Assembly: GCA_023701435.1 (NCBI GenBank)
Contig: JAMPXB010000004.1
Location: 62,001-126,000, forward strand
From: Bacteriovoracaceae bacterium
GTDB taxonomy: Bacteria > Bdellovibrionota > Bacteriovoracia > Bacteriovoracales > Bacteriovoracaceae
DNA length: 64,000 nucleotides
Reading direction: 5' to 3'
Shown here one piece after another: positions 51,269-59,461 of the stretch. Position numbers and translations under genes: made by a program. Under the pieces are notes generated by a model. It saw only the letters and a list, made by a program, of their open reading frames with translations, had not been told where the DNA came from and did no database searches. Position 1 is the first letter of the stretch; every line of letters starts with the position of its first letter.

Positions 51269-51730
51269 TTAATTTAATGATTCCATTGCAGGTGATAATT
51301 CTTTTGAAAGCTGATCCAGATCTATGACACTAAGTAGGACTCCATCCATCTTAAAAATACCTTTTATATATCGTCTAATATTCAGAGGGATGGTTTCTGG
51401 TACGGCTTCAAAACGATTTCCATCTACCTCCACCACATCGCCAATGGAGTCGACGATGACAGAAACCAGGTTTCCATCGATTTTACAAACCACTGACATT
51501 TGATCTGATAGTTCTGTTGTTGGCCTGCCAAAAAGTTCCCTCAGTCCCAAAGCTGTTGCAATTTGTCCGCGAAGATTTATTAATCCCCTTACAAAATTAG
51601 GTGCGAGTGGAACCGGTACGACGGAAGGATTTCTAAAGACTTCCTGCACTTTCATGACTTCTATTCCGAACAAGTCTGAACCGATATAAAATGTAGTCAG
51701 CTGTTCTATTGTATTTTGTTTGGTATTCAT
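51269..51730 (-). CDS. cheW: Chemotaxis coupling protein CheW
   Basis: A 153-residue CheW that bridges receptors and CheA. The start [18 protein letters not shown], the [22 protein letters not shown] loop and [13 protein letters not shown] are typical. Its ATG overlaps the cheA stop by 4 bases (ATGA), so CheA and CheW are translated in fixed ratio. The MCP gene starts 17 bases downstream. Confidence 0.95.
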   Translation of the reverse strand: MNTKQNTIEQLTTFYIGSDLFGIEVMKVQEVFRNPSVVPVPLAPNFVRGLINLRGQIATALGLRELFGRPTTELSDQMSVVCKIDGNLVSVIVDSIGDVVEVDGNRFEAVPETIPLNIRRYIKGIFKMDGVLLSVIDLDQLSKELSPAMESLN

Positions 51731-54648
51731 GCAACATTCCTGGTCTTAGTCGTTAATTCCACGACTGCTGCTAATAACACTGATGGTTTTAGTTTTTCCA
51801 AATAGATATCAAAACCTGACTTCACGCCCTCGGTTTGATACTGCTTATCCGCCCGGGAGCTGATCGCCAGCATCGGGATCTTAGAGAAAACAGGATGCTT
51901 ACGAACGTTGGTTGCCAGTTGGAAGCCGTTCATTCTTGGCATTTCAATATCTGAAACGATGAGATCAAAGGACTGATTATGCTCATTTAAAATATCTAAG
52001 GCTTCTTTCCCGTCCTCAGCAGTCACGACTTCATAACCTCTTTCTTCAAAAAGATGCTTCATCGATTTACGGAAAAAGACCGTATCCTCAACGAGAAGAA
52101 TGCGCAGACCATTATCAGTTTTAACAGAAGCTATTTTACCCTCTGGAAACTCTCTATTAATAAGTTCAAAAGGATTAATCACCACAATCAGTTCTTCACT
52201 GGTATTTAGATTACCAAAGATACCGGGATGAGGGATAAGACTTGTATCCATCTCCAATGTCGTTGATAAAGTATCGAGAATTTCATCTACCTCAAGCCCA
52301 AAAAGTTGTCCTGACCTTTGAATGACCACTACAGGGAATGTCTCACTCTCTACTTTCCGAGAAGCATAACCTAAGTGTTCACTAGCAGAGACTAGTGGCA
52401 GAATAATATCGCGGTAGCGAATGACCCTTTGAGATCCGGAATATTCGATATCTTTCCGCTTGAACTCTTCCAATCTATTGACATAGGCCAGAGCGAGAGC
52501 GTGCTTGGCCGGAGAATTTAATCTGACCAGCAAGAAGTCCTGCAGATCGGCGGTCTTTCTCGCTTTTTCTGATTGAATATCGAGCTCGGCATTTTGAGCA
52601 TTTTCCTGCCCCAACTGAGCAACTTTGGAGATCCCAACGACATCAAAAATAAGCGCGACGGAGCCGTCGCCCAAGATAGTTGCACCGGAATAAACTTTGA
52701 GGGATTTAAGCAGTCGATTAAGAGGTTTTACGACAATGTCGGCAGTGTCATGAATTTCATCAATGATGACTCCGAATGAGCACTGTTCTGCGTTCAGGAC
52801 GGCAATGGTGATGATTGAATTATCATCAATGATCTTATTATTAGTTTCAATTCCCAAAACCTTATTAAGATCCACCAAGGGAAGAATATTTCCTCTTAAA
52901 CGGTAAACCAAGGCCCCATGCAAAGTTTCAATTCTATTTTCTGTATTTGACTGATCAATCCGCAACAGTCCTTCAAGTTTGACTTGGGGAATGGCAAAAG
53001 TGCCTTCACCGCATTTCACAATCAGAGCAGGAACAATCGCCAGAGTCAGAGGAATTTTAATCTTTATGGATGTTCCAATTCCCGCAGCTCCGTTAATTTC
53101 TACCGTTCCACCAATGCGCTCAATATTAGTCCGGACCACATCCATCCCCACACCACGACCTGATAGATTAGTCACTGCTGCGGCGGTAGAAAAGCCAGGT
53201 GCAAAAATTAAATGATAAATTTCTTTTTCAGTTAATTTATTGGCCTGCTCCTGAGTAATCAGTCCTTTTTCCATCGCTTTTCTTAGAAGCACATCAGTGT
53301 GGAGACCTTTCCCGTCATCACTCACTTCAATGACGACCTGTCCGCCCTCATGATAGGCCTTGATATTAATAGTACCCGTTTCTGATTTACCGTGCTTACG
53401 TCTTACTTCAGGAGCTTCAATTCCATGATCGCAGGAATTTCGAACGATGTGAGTAAGAGGATCTTTAATGGCCTCAAGAAGCGATTTATCAAGTTCTGTA
53501 TCAGCTCCATGAAAATTAAGGGTGATACTCTTTTTTAATTCTTGTGAGAGATCGCGAACCACGCGGTTAAATTTGTTTAAAACATTACCTATCGGTTGCA
53601 TGCGCGTTTTCATCATCTCGCCCTGAATTTCACTGGTGACAGCATTCAGGCGTTTACTCATGCTTAAAAATTCCATGTCCTCAGACTTATTCGAGTACTG
53701 CAGAACCTGGTTTCGCACCAATACCATCTCCCCCATCAGGGCCATCAGGTTATCGAGTAAAGAAACAGAAACTCTGATGGAAGCCGTTCCTTCATTTTCC
53801 GATTCTTTCTCTTTTGGAGTGACGACAGAAACAGTCTCCACTTCCGGCTCCTTTTTCTGAGTTGGTCTTGATTCAAGTTTTTCGGCAGATAAATTAAGCG
53901 CTCTGATAATGGCAGAAACGATCGAGGCAAAATCCTTGTCGGGTGCTTTTTGCTTTATTCTTTGTATGAGAGATTCAATCACGCCAATGCTTTTAAACAA
54001 GCAATTAATCAGGGCAGTCGAGGGTAAATGACCACCTGCCCGGATTTTTTCCAGGCTTGACTCCATGGCGTGAGCGAGATCCCCCACGAGGGAAAAAGAA
54101 AAAAGATACGCCCCCCCTTTAAGCGAGTGGACGTCCCGGTAAAGAGCATCAACTGTATCTGAAGTGTAGGATCCATTTTCCAGTTGCTGGAGACCAACTG
54201 AGATCCTTTCGATAACTTCTTCACATTCACAAACAAATTCATCCAACGCCAAGGCCGGCACTTCGGAGACCTTGGTCACTTGCACCTGCGCAGGACTCAC
54301 CTGAGTAGATTGCTCCATCTTGTAATTAAATGAAATTTTTTGCCCATCCAGGATGGATTTGACCCCATCAATTCCTCTGAGAAATAAACTGATATAGGGC
54401 TTGGGAATCGAGTCCCCATCCTTAAAACTCATGAGAATATTTTCCAGCTCATGAGTATGGGCCTGAAGCTCCATCAGCTCCATCATCCCCGCTGCCCCTT
54501 TGAGATTGTGAAATCCACGGAAGATGGCATCAAAGGACGGACGAAACTCGGCCCCACTGTCCAGTGCCAGCAAACTTTTCTCAGCAATCTCAAGAAGCTC
54601 TAAAGCTTCCGCTTTAAATTCTTCTATTTCCTGATCTGAAAACGACAT
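51727..54648 (-). CDS. cheA: Hybrid chemotaxis histidine kinase CheA with two Hpt domains and a receiver
   Basis: A 973-residue CheA. Order: Hpt 1 with H47 (FHNLKGAAGMM), a second Hpt with H174 (DVHSLKGGAYLF), linker, dimerisation helices, HATPase (NSCDHGIEAPEVRR, DDGKGL, GRGVGMDVV), a CheW-like domain (ALIVKCGEGTFAIPQ), a second CheW-like domain (about 670-810) and a C-terminal receiver with Asp in LIVSDIEMPRMNG. No separate CheY is encoded in the operon, so the receiver may act as phosphate sink or output. The ATG at 54648 follows AAGGGGA. First gene of the operon. Confidence 0.95.
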   Translation of the reverse strand: MSFSDQEIEEFKAEALELLEIAEKSLLALDSGAEFRPSFDAIFRGFHNLKGAAGMMELMELQAHTHELENILMSFKDGDSIPKPYISLFLRGIDGVKSILDGQKISFNYKMEQSTQVSPAQVQVTKVSEVPALALDEFVCECEEVIERISVGLQQLENGSYTSDTVDALYRDVHSLKGGAYLFSFSLVGDLAHAMESSLEKIRAGGHLPSTALINCLFKSIGVIESLIQRIKQKAPDKDFASIVSAIIRALNLSAEKLESRPTQKKEPEVETVSVVTPKEKESENEGTASIRVSVSLLDNLMALMGEMVLVRNQVLQYSNKSEDMEFLSMSKRLNAVTSEIQGEMMKTRMQPIGNVLNKFNRVVRDLSQELKKSITLNFHGADTELDKSLLEAIKDPLTHIVRNSCDHGIEAPEVRRKHGKSETGTINIKAYHEGGQVVIEVSDDGKGLHTDVLLRKAMEKGLITQEQANKLTEKEIYHLIFAPGFSTAAAVTNLSGRGVGMDVVRTNIERIGGTVEINGAAGIGTSIKIKIPLTLAIVPALIVKCGEGTFAIPQVKLEGLLRIDQSNTENRIETLHGALVYRLRGNILPLVDLNKVLGIETNNKIIDDNSIITIAVLNAEQCSFGVIIDEIHDTADIVVKPLNRLLKSLKVYSGATILGDGSVALIFDVVGISKVAQLGQENAQNAELDIQSEKARKTADLQDFLLVRLNSPAKHALALAYVNRLEEFKRKDIEYSGSQRVIRYRDIILPLVSASEHLGYASRKVESETFPVVVIQRSGQLFGLEVDEILDTLSTTLEMDTSLIPHPGIFGNLNTSEELIVVINPFELINREFPEGKIASVKTDNGLRILLVEDTVFFRKSMKHLFEERGYEVVTAEDGKEALDILNEHNQSFDLIVSDIEMPRMNGFQLATNVRKHPVFSKIPMLAISSRADKQYQTEGVKSGFDIYLEKLKPSVLLAAVVELTTKTRNVA

Positions 54649-54692
54649 AATTCCCCTTGGAGAAACCAAAGAAATCTTTTCGATTTCTTCTT

Positions 54693-54707
54693 AAGTTAAT
54701 TTAACTT
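54693..54707. promoter_or_regulatory. 15-bp palindrome upstream of cheA
   Basis: AAGTTAA and TTAACTT are perfect arms around T. It lies 45 bases before the cheA start; CTTAAGGT, also found near the FNR-like gene, recurs about 50 bases further upstream. Function unknown. Confidence 0.3.
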
Positions 54708-54779
54708 CTGGGGGGAATTATTCTATTTGTTAATTGTCAGGAACTTTTTACAAGAATTGTCTTAAGGTAAAATTAAATA

Positions 54780-54793
54780 CTGATATTTATCAG
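54780..54793. promoter_or_regulatory. Candidate FNR-type box upstream of the che operon
   Basis: CTGAT-ATTT-ATCAG contains a perfect TGAT-N4-ATCA core with an extra matching C/G pair. It lies about 138 bases before cheA and 20 bases after the stop of the haem chemoreceptor gene on the same strand. Confidence 0.45.
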
Positions 54794-54813
54794 CTCCAAA
54801 ACTCAGCACATTA

Positions 54814-56421
54814 CTAGATCTTAAATTTTTTGATCAATTCATTTAGTTGATGAGCGAGAAGACTGAAATCTGAACTTACTTCACCTATCCGTTGGGCAGC
54901 GATAGTCGACTTATTAGAAAGCTCCATGATCGAATTAATATTACTTTCAACTTCCCTCGTAGCTTTACTCTGCTCCATCGTACTATTCGCAATATCCATC
55001 ATGACATCTTTGAGCTTGGCCATTTCCATTGCTACGTTTTTGAAGGCTTCATAGGAAGTATTCACTTCATTTCTTCCCTCTTCGGCCAGAACTTTGGTCT
55101 CTCTGATAACCGCTACTGTTTCCTGCATCAACACTTTCAGTTGATTGGTACATTCTTCAATTTCCAGATTAGAAACTTTTGTTTGCTGGGCAAGCTCGCC
55201 TATCTCATTGGCCACTACCGCAAATCCTAGTCCCGCGGAGCTGGCCCTGGAAGCTTCCACGGAGGCATTGAAAGATAATAAGCGGGTCTTCATGGTGATA
55301 TCATCCACCACTTTGACAGTCTGAGCGATGCGAAGAGTTTCTTTTTCCAATTGTTCAGCAATAGATGAAACTTGCTCAATATGTTTGAAGAGATCATTAA
55401 TTTTTTCTCTTGCCGAGAAGGCCTTATTGGCCCCATCGGCTACTTCGGCTTCCACATTACTTGTAAAGCTTTGTGACTGAAGAGAACTGTTAGCCACATA
55501 CTGGGAAGAGTCGCTCATTTTACGTAAAGCAAGGCCAACCTGATTTGTTTCTTCCTTTTGCTGCAAGATATCTGAAATCGTGAGAGTTGTGATATTGGTG
55601 ATTTCATCTGATCCATGAACAATTTTTTCAGTAGAAGCTTTCACTTGGGTAAGACTAAGACGGATTGTTTTCAACATTTCATCAAAAGCATGGGCCATTT
55701 TAGAAATTTCATCCCGTGAACCGTTTCGACTAAGGATTTTGGTCAAATCCATCTTCTGGGCGATGTATTCAATTTCCTGCTGAATATTTTTTATTCTTTT
55801 TACGGCAATTAGTCTTAGTGCTACCAAAACAATAATGAGAGCGGTAATAAACAACCCTACGACAATTTTCCCAACGTATATGCTGCTTTCTCTGACTTCC
55901 CTATCAAGGCGATTCAGTGAATAAGTAATGCGAGCGGCACCCAATACCGTCCCTTCAGGGACTTCATGGCATTCCATGCAATTTGTTCCCCGATAATTGG
56001 AACTGGCCCTTACCGGCAGTAGTACCGTCAAGGTTCTTTTGTCCTTAAAGCTTTGTATCAGCTGGATTTCTTCACCTAAAAGACCTCTCTTGTCTAAAGC
56101 ATCCTGAGCGCTTTCATACTTAAAGCCCTCTCCATACATCTCTTTAACTTTGTCACCACGGACGATTCGCACATCTTCGATGTCTTTATTCTCCAGGAGC
56201 TTGCTCCGTAAAATTTCACGATTCTCCATGGTCCCGGTAATCATCATGGCATTGACACTGTCAAAATACTGGGAAGCCGTTTGCATGGCCTGCTCTTCAA
56301 TGAATCTTTCAACAAATTTCTGCTGATTGGTGAAGCTGATGAAAATCACCACCCCTGTCATGAGACTGAAAATAACCAACAGGGGAATTAAGATTTTTAA
56401 TTGAATATTCAAACTCCCCAA
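54814..56421 (-). CDS. Membrane chemoreceptor with periplasmic c-type haem motif
   Basis: A receptor of about 535 residues. Two membrane helices (about 9-30 and 182-204) enclose a periplasmic sensor domain of about 150 residues. That domain carries C148-M-E-C151-H152, a haem-c attachment site, in RGTNCMECHEVPEG. A HAMP segment (about 205-255) and an MCP signalling domain follow, with the tip [32 protein letters not shown]. Similar haem-c chemoreceptors are known in Geobacter and probably sense redox state. The start is uncertain: a TTG at 56421 is used, but GGGGAG sits directly after it and 7 bases before an ATT. Confidence 0.9.
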   Translation of the reverse strand: MGSLNIQLKILIPLLVIFSLMTGVVIFISFTNQQKFVERFIEEQAMQTASQYFDSVNAMMITGTMENREILRSKLLENKDIEDVRIVRGDKVKEMYGEGFKYESAQDALDKRGLLGEEIQLIQSFKDKRTLTVLLPVRASSNYRGTNCMECHEVPEGTVLGAARITYSLNRLDREVRESSIYVGKIVVGLFITALIIVLVALRLIAVKRIKNIQQEIEYIAQKMDLTKILSRNGSRDEISKMAHAFDEMLKTIRLSLTQVKASTEKIVHGSDEITNITTLTISDILQQKEETNQVGLALRKMSDSSQYVANSSLQSQSFTSNVEAEVADGANKAFSAREKINDLFKHIEQVSSIAEQLEKETLRIAQTVKVVDDITMKTRLLSFNASVEASRASSAGLGFAVVANEIGELAQQTKVSNLEIEECTNQLKVLMQETVAVIRETKVLAEEGRNEVNTSYEAFKNVAMEMAKLKDVMMDIANSTMEQSKATREVESNINSIMELSNKSTIAAQRIGEVSSDFSLLAHQLNELIKKFKI

Positions 56422-56503
56422 ATTATGTATCCATTTGATTTTTCAAAACATGATCTAAAGCATCTTTTTTCGCCAATCCTCTTGTTCAATAAAGTTTATT
56501 ACA

Positions 56504-56535
56504 TGTCAGGTTTTGTGAAATTGTTTTACCTGACA
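56504..56535. promoter_or_regulatory. Operator-like inverted repeat upstream of the ParB-like gene
   Basis: TGTCAGGT (56504-56511) and ACCTGACA (56528-56535) are perfect 8-base arms separated by 16 bases. The spacing fits binding of a dimeric protein on one DNA face. It lies about 62 bases before the GTG at 56597 and within the divergent region shared with the haem chemoreceptor gene. Confidence 0.45.
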
Positions 56536-56596
56536 AGAAGTCTTCACTAAAGGACCATAACTACTCATCATTTTTATCTATAAAGGGAGTCCAATA

Positions 56597-57508
56597 GTGG
56601 AAACAAGAAAGCTCAATGAGCTGAAGGCTACCAATCCATATCTACGTCTGGGAACAGATGTAACTGAACTAGAAAAATCAATCCAGACCCTGGGACTTAT
56701 TGCTCCGCTGGTTATTTCACCAGATAATGTCATCCTGGCGGGCGCTCGCCGTTACCAGGCACTCTTAAATTTAGGGTATACCGAAGCCCCAGTGATGGTG
56801 ATTGACCGCAATCCTCTAGAAAAAGAACTGGTATCAATCGATGAGAATTTGGTCCGTAAGGATCTTTCTAAAATTGAAATTGAAGCCCATCTTCGCCGCG
56901 CTAAAGAGATTTATCAGGAGCTGAATCCTGAAGTTGAGTCCCCTGCTGCCCTGGCCGATACCCCGGAAGAAGAAGAGGAAGACACACCTAAAGTAAAAAA
57001 AGTCGTATTGCCGGCCGAAAAATTTCTCAATATGGTTTCAGAGAAAACGGGGCTATCTCCTAAACAGATCCACGAAGCCATTAACCGTGATGAAATGGCC
57101 TCTCCTATGGTGAAAGAGGCCCGCCGAAACGGGGAGCTTTCTCTCAGTCAGACTAATGAGATCGTAAAACTTAATAAAGAAGATCAACAAGTAGCGATCG
57201 ACCACATTAAAGAACTCCCTGTGCGTGAAATTAAAAAATTCGTAAAGATAGCCAAGACTCAAGGTGTTCAAGAGGCCATCACGGCCACGCCCAATCTTCC
57301 TTATCAAAAAGAATTTCAAGAAATTGATCAGGCCCTTAAAAAGCTCATCAAAAAATTCAAGCAGCTTGAAATTGAAGGTTTTGAATTTTCAAGTTTACCA
57401 AGTGAGACTCAAAAGCTCTTCGGTGAACTGGTTAATATCTCGGAAGAAAATAGCTTCAGTGGCCACATGAGAGAGCGTGACCTGGATATGGATTCTCTTC
57501 ATCAATAG
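56597..57508 (+). CDS. ParB-like DNA-binding protein, orphan
   Basis: A 303-residue protein with a ParB/Srx N-terminal domain (ATNPYLRLGTDVTELEKSI, LAGARRYQALLNLGYTEAPV, ENLVRKDLSKIE). A helix-turn-helix region follows (TGLSPKQIHEAINR, NGELSLSQTNEIVKL). A very acidic insert (PEEEEEDTPKV) separates the two. The helical C-terminus (about 235-303) could dimerise. No parA gene is adjacent, so it is probably not the main chromosome partition protein and may act as a regulator. The GTG start has AAAGGGAG upstream. Confidence 0.85.
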   Translation: METRKLNELKATNPYLRLGTDVTELEKSIQTLGLIAPLVISPDNVILAGARRYQALLNLGYTEAPVMVIDRNPLEKELVSIDENLVRKDLSKIEIEAHLRRAKEIYQELNPEVESPAALADTPEEEEEDTPKVKKVVLPAEKFLNMVSEKTGLSPKQIHEAINRDEMASPMVKEARRNGELSLSQTNEIVKLNKEDQQVAIDHIKELPVREIKKFVKIAKTQGVQEAITATPNLPYQKEFQEIDQALKKLIKKFKQLEIEGFEFSSLPSETQKLFGELVNISEENSFSGHMRERDLDMDSLHQ

Positions 57509-57517
57509 AAACGGCTT

Positions 57518-57784
57518 CTAGGAAACTCCTACAATGGGATGACCAGCTGCCTCTTCTGAAATACTTTGAACCGGAAAATACTCATTGTCCTGATCCTTTG
57601 TTTCTTTGCGGGTGCTGATACCCAGCGCTGAATACAAAGGACAGGTACCACTGAGACCAGTCGCCATAGGTATGACAAAACCAAGAAAACCTATTTTTTT
57701 GGGTCCCCAGAAGGCCAGGGAAGAAAGGAAGGCTCCGCCTGCAAAACGGGCCACTCTTTCATAGTCATGGATGTTCTTTTTCAT
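57518..57784 (-). CDS. DUF2892 (YgaP-like) small membrane protein
   Basis: An 88-residue protein starting MKKNIHDYERVARFAGGAFL, typical of DUF2892. Two close membrane segments follow (about 15-28 and 30-45), then the family ending GTCPLYSALGIST and a short cytoplasmic tail. Function unknown; such proteins are linked with rhodanese-like YgaP in some bacteria. Probably the last gene of the mgtC-alkB group. Confidence 0.85.
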   Translation of the reverse strand: MKKNIHDYERVARFAGGAFLSSLAFWGPKKIGFLGFVIPMATGLSGTCPLYSALGISTRKETKDQDNEYFPVQSISEEAAGHPIVGVS

Positions 57785-57835
57785 AACCAGCTCCTTCTAC
57801 AGCTTATTTTAAGCCGAAGAGGACCAGGATAAAAT

Positions 57836-58414
57836 CTATATCAGAATTCTAAAGGTAAGATTGATTCTAGGACCTACCGGAGTGGAGTTCTTTGGAATAC
57901 TATGAAGCCAGTGTTGTTGGGTTTCGCCTTTCATGAGTAAAAAACTTCCATTAACCAGATCAAGCGAAGTCTTTAATCCATTATCACGAATATGCTTTAA
58001 GACAAATGTACGGGTAGCGCCCAGACTGACTGATCCAATGACCGGATTAGTCCCTAGCTCCTTCTCATCATCTTTGTGCCAGCCCATACTGTCTTTTTCA
58101 TCTCGGTATAAATTCAATAAGGCACTGGTAAAGGAAACCTCGGCCACAGCTTCAATTTTCAATTTAATATTTAGTAAGGTCTCGGTCCATGGAAAAGGAT
58201 TCATGGTTATGCCGGAATAGCTATAGGATTTTTGAGTATCCCCATGCCAGGCGGTAAGGCGTGGCTGCATAATTTCTTTACCGAAGAGTTTAATGGGCTC
58301 TTGCTTCCACTCAATCTCATGCAAAAGCTTATAAAAATAATGAATACTCTCTTCTGGAGTGAAAAAATCAGAAAAGTAATAAACCTCACCGTCTTGAGGT
58401 AAAAGCGAAATCAT
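57836..58414 (-). CDS. alkB: AlkB-family DNA/RNA demethylase
   Basis: A 192-residue Fe(II)/2-oxoglutarate dioxygenase that removes methyl damage from bases. The iron ligands H-x-D are in MGWHKDDE, and the distal His is in HWLHSIPK. The 2-oxoglutarate Arg motif is R-x5-R in GPRINLTFRI. NLYRDEKDSMGW and GATRTFVLKH are family segments. It follows the mgtC-like gene by 9 bases on the same strand. Confidence 0.92.
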   Translation of the reverse strand: MISLLPQDGEVYYFSDFFTPEESIHYFYKLLHEIEWKQEPIKLFGKEIMQPRLTAWHGDTQKSYSYSGITMNPFPWTETLLNIKLKIEAVAEVSFTSALLNLYRDEKDSMGWHKDDEKELGTNPVIGSVSLGATRTFVLKHIRDNGLKTSLDLVNGSFLLMKGETQQHWLHSIPKNSTPVGPRINLTFRILI

Positions 58415-58423
58415 TGTTATCCG

Positions 58424-59131
58424 TTAACTTTCTTTTTCTAGCTTAATCACATAAGGCTGAATGGCCAATTCACTTAAAAATCTTTGATGAGGTCGGTGCA
58501 GAGGCGAAAGTTTTATTTTCCAGACCTCTACATTGGGGCCCAGGGCAGGAGATGTTTCTATATCCACCCTATGTCCCCAGTCTCTAACGATTTCACCGAC
58601 AAGGATTGATCCCTTACCATCTAGTGCATCCACATGAATAAAATAATTAATCGACAACCTTGCATCGAGATTTCTTTTGTCCATATAAGAATGGATCCAC
58701 AGCAAGACAAAAATCATGAAGGTAATGCTTAGACCAAACATAAAAAAACCAAGACCAAAGACCAGTCCCACAGCGGCCGTGGCCCAAATTCCCGCGGCCG
58801 TCGTTAAGCCGCTGACAATTCGTCCTGAACGAAAAACCGCACCGGCACCTAAAAAGCCGACCCCACTTACAATTTGAGCAGGAATACGGGCCCCATCAAG
58901 GAAGACATGCTGATGGAGCACCAGTCGGGCCGTTAAAGTGAAAACGCAAGAACCTAAGGCAACCATGGCAAAAGTTCTAAGTCCTGCTGCCTTTTGGGCC
59001 TTTTCCCTCTCCTTACCCACAACCGTTCCAGCAAAAATCGCTCCTAAGCTGCACAGGAAATAAGAGTACACAGGGTCCATATACTCAAAAAGATTAATGA
59101 GAAAAATTCGATTCAATAGTTCAGTATCCAT
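58424..59131 (-). CDS. mgtC: MgtC/SapB family membrane protein
   Basis: A 235-residue MgtC-type protein with about five N-terminal membrane helices. The family core AGTVVGKEREKAQKAAGLRTF, DGARIPAQIVSGVGFLGAGAVFRSG and GLTTAAGIWATAAVGLVFGLG is present. The C-terminal cytoplasmic part (about 150-235) is ACT-like. MgtC proteins affect survival at low Mg2+ and inhibit ATP synthase in some pathogens. A role for this one is not shown. The 330 bases upstream include the lipoprotein leader. Confidence 0.9.
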   Translation of the reverse strand: MDTELLNRIFLINLFEYMDPVYSYFLCSLGAIFAGTVVGKEREKAQKAAGLRTFAMVALGSCVFTLTARLVLHQHVFLDGARIPAQIVSGVGFLGAGAVFRSGRIVSGLTTAAGIWATAAVGLVFGLGFFMFGLSITFMIFVLLWIHSYMDKRNLDARLSINYFIHVDALDGKGSILVGEIVRDWGHRVDIETSPALGPNVEVWKIKLSPLHRPHQRFLSELAIQPYVIKLEKES

Positions 59132-59331
59132 ACTAATAGAGTAATAGGATTGAGATCATAATGACAAGAAACTCATTTACCCTACCACCTAACAAATATC
59201 AGTGGCACAAAATCCAAAATTCCAAAAGGCATAGGGGATCAGGAGCTTTTAACTGTTTGAATTATGGGGAGTAGTTAAGATTAATAAAAAGTAAGCATTT
59301 TGATACTACAATTCACCCAAGTCATATTTTT

Positions 59332-59456
59332 TCGATTTTGTTGTTGGACGTTTATCCCCGCAGCACGTTTACGGAAGAACGAAATCGAGAAAAGCCGCAA
59401 GGTCTGGACCAAAAGTTTAGGAAAAACTTTTAACAGTACCTTACGCTCTTCGGAGC
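59332..59456 (+). promoter_or_regulatory. Structured mRNA leader that hides the ribosome-binding site (candidate riboswitch or thermosensor)
   Basis: Several inverted repeats lie in order. Stem 1: TCGATTTTGTT (59332-59342) with AACGAAATCGA (59378-59388), 11 bp with one G-U. Stem 2 (outer): CGCAAGGT (59396-59403) with ACCTTACG (59438-59445), one mismatch. Stem 3 (inner): AAAAGTT (59411-59417) with AACTTTT (59425-59431), perfect. Stem 4: GCTC-TTCG-GAGC (59445-59456), an extra-stable UUCG loop that contains the GGAG ribosome-binding site of the gene at 59462. No known riboswitch class was recognised. The rest of the 59132-59331 gap shows no gene. Confidence 0.55.
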
Positions 59457-59461
59457 ATTTT

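Noticed and set aside
59332-59461. c-di-GMP GEMM or fluoride riboswitch in the lipoprotein leader
   Set aside because: AAAGCCGCAAGG and CTCTTCGGAG look superficially similar to pieces of known classes, but the required GCAAACC/GACGCAAAGCC cores and fluoride pattern are absent.
59300-59461. N-terminal extension of the lipoprotein from TTG 59300
   Set aside because: The frame is open but the residues before 59462 do not look like a protein and would precede a normal signal peptide; GGAG fits the ATG at 59462.
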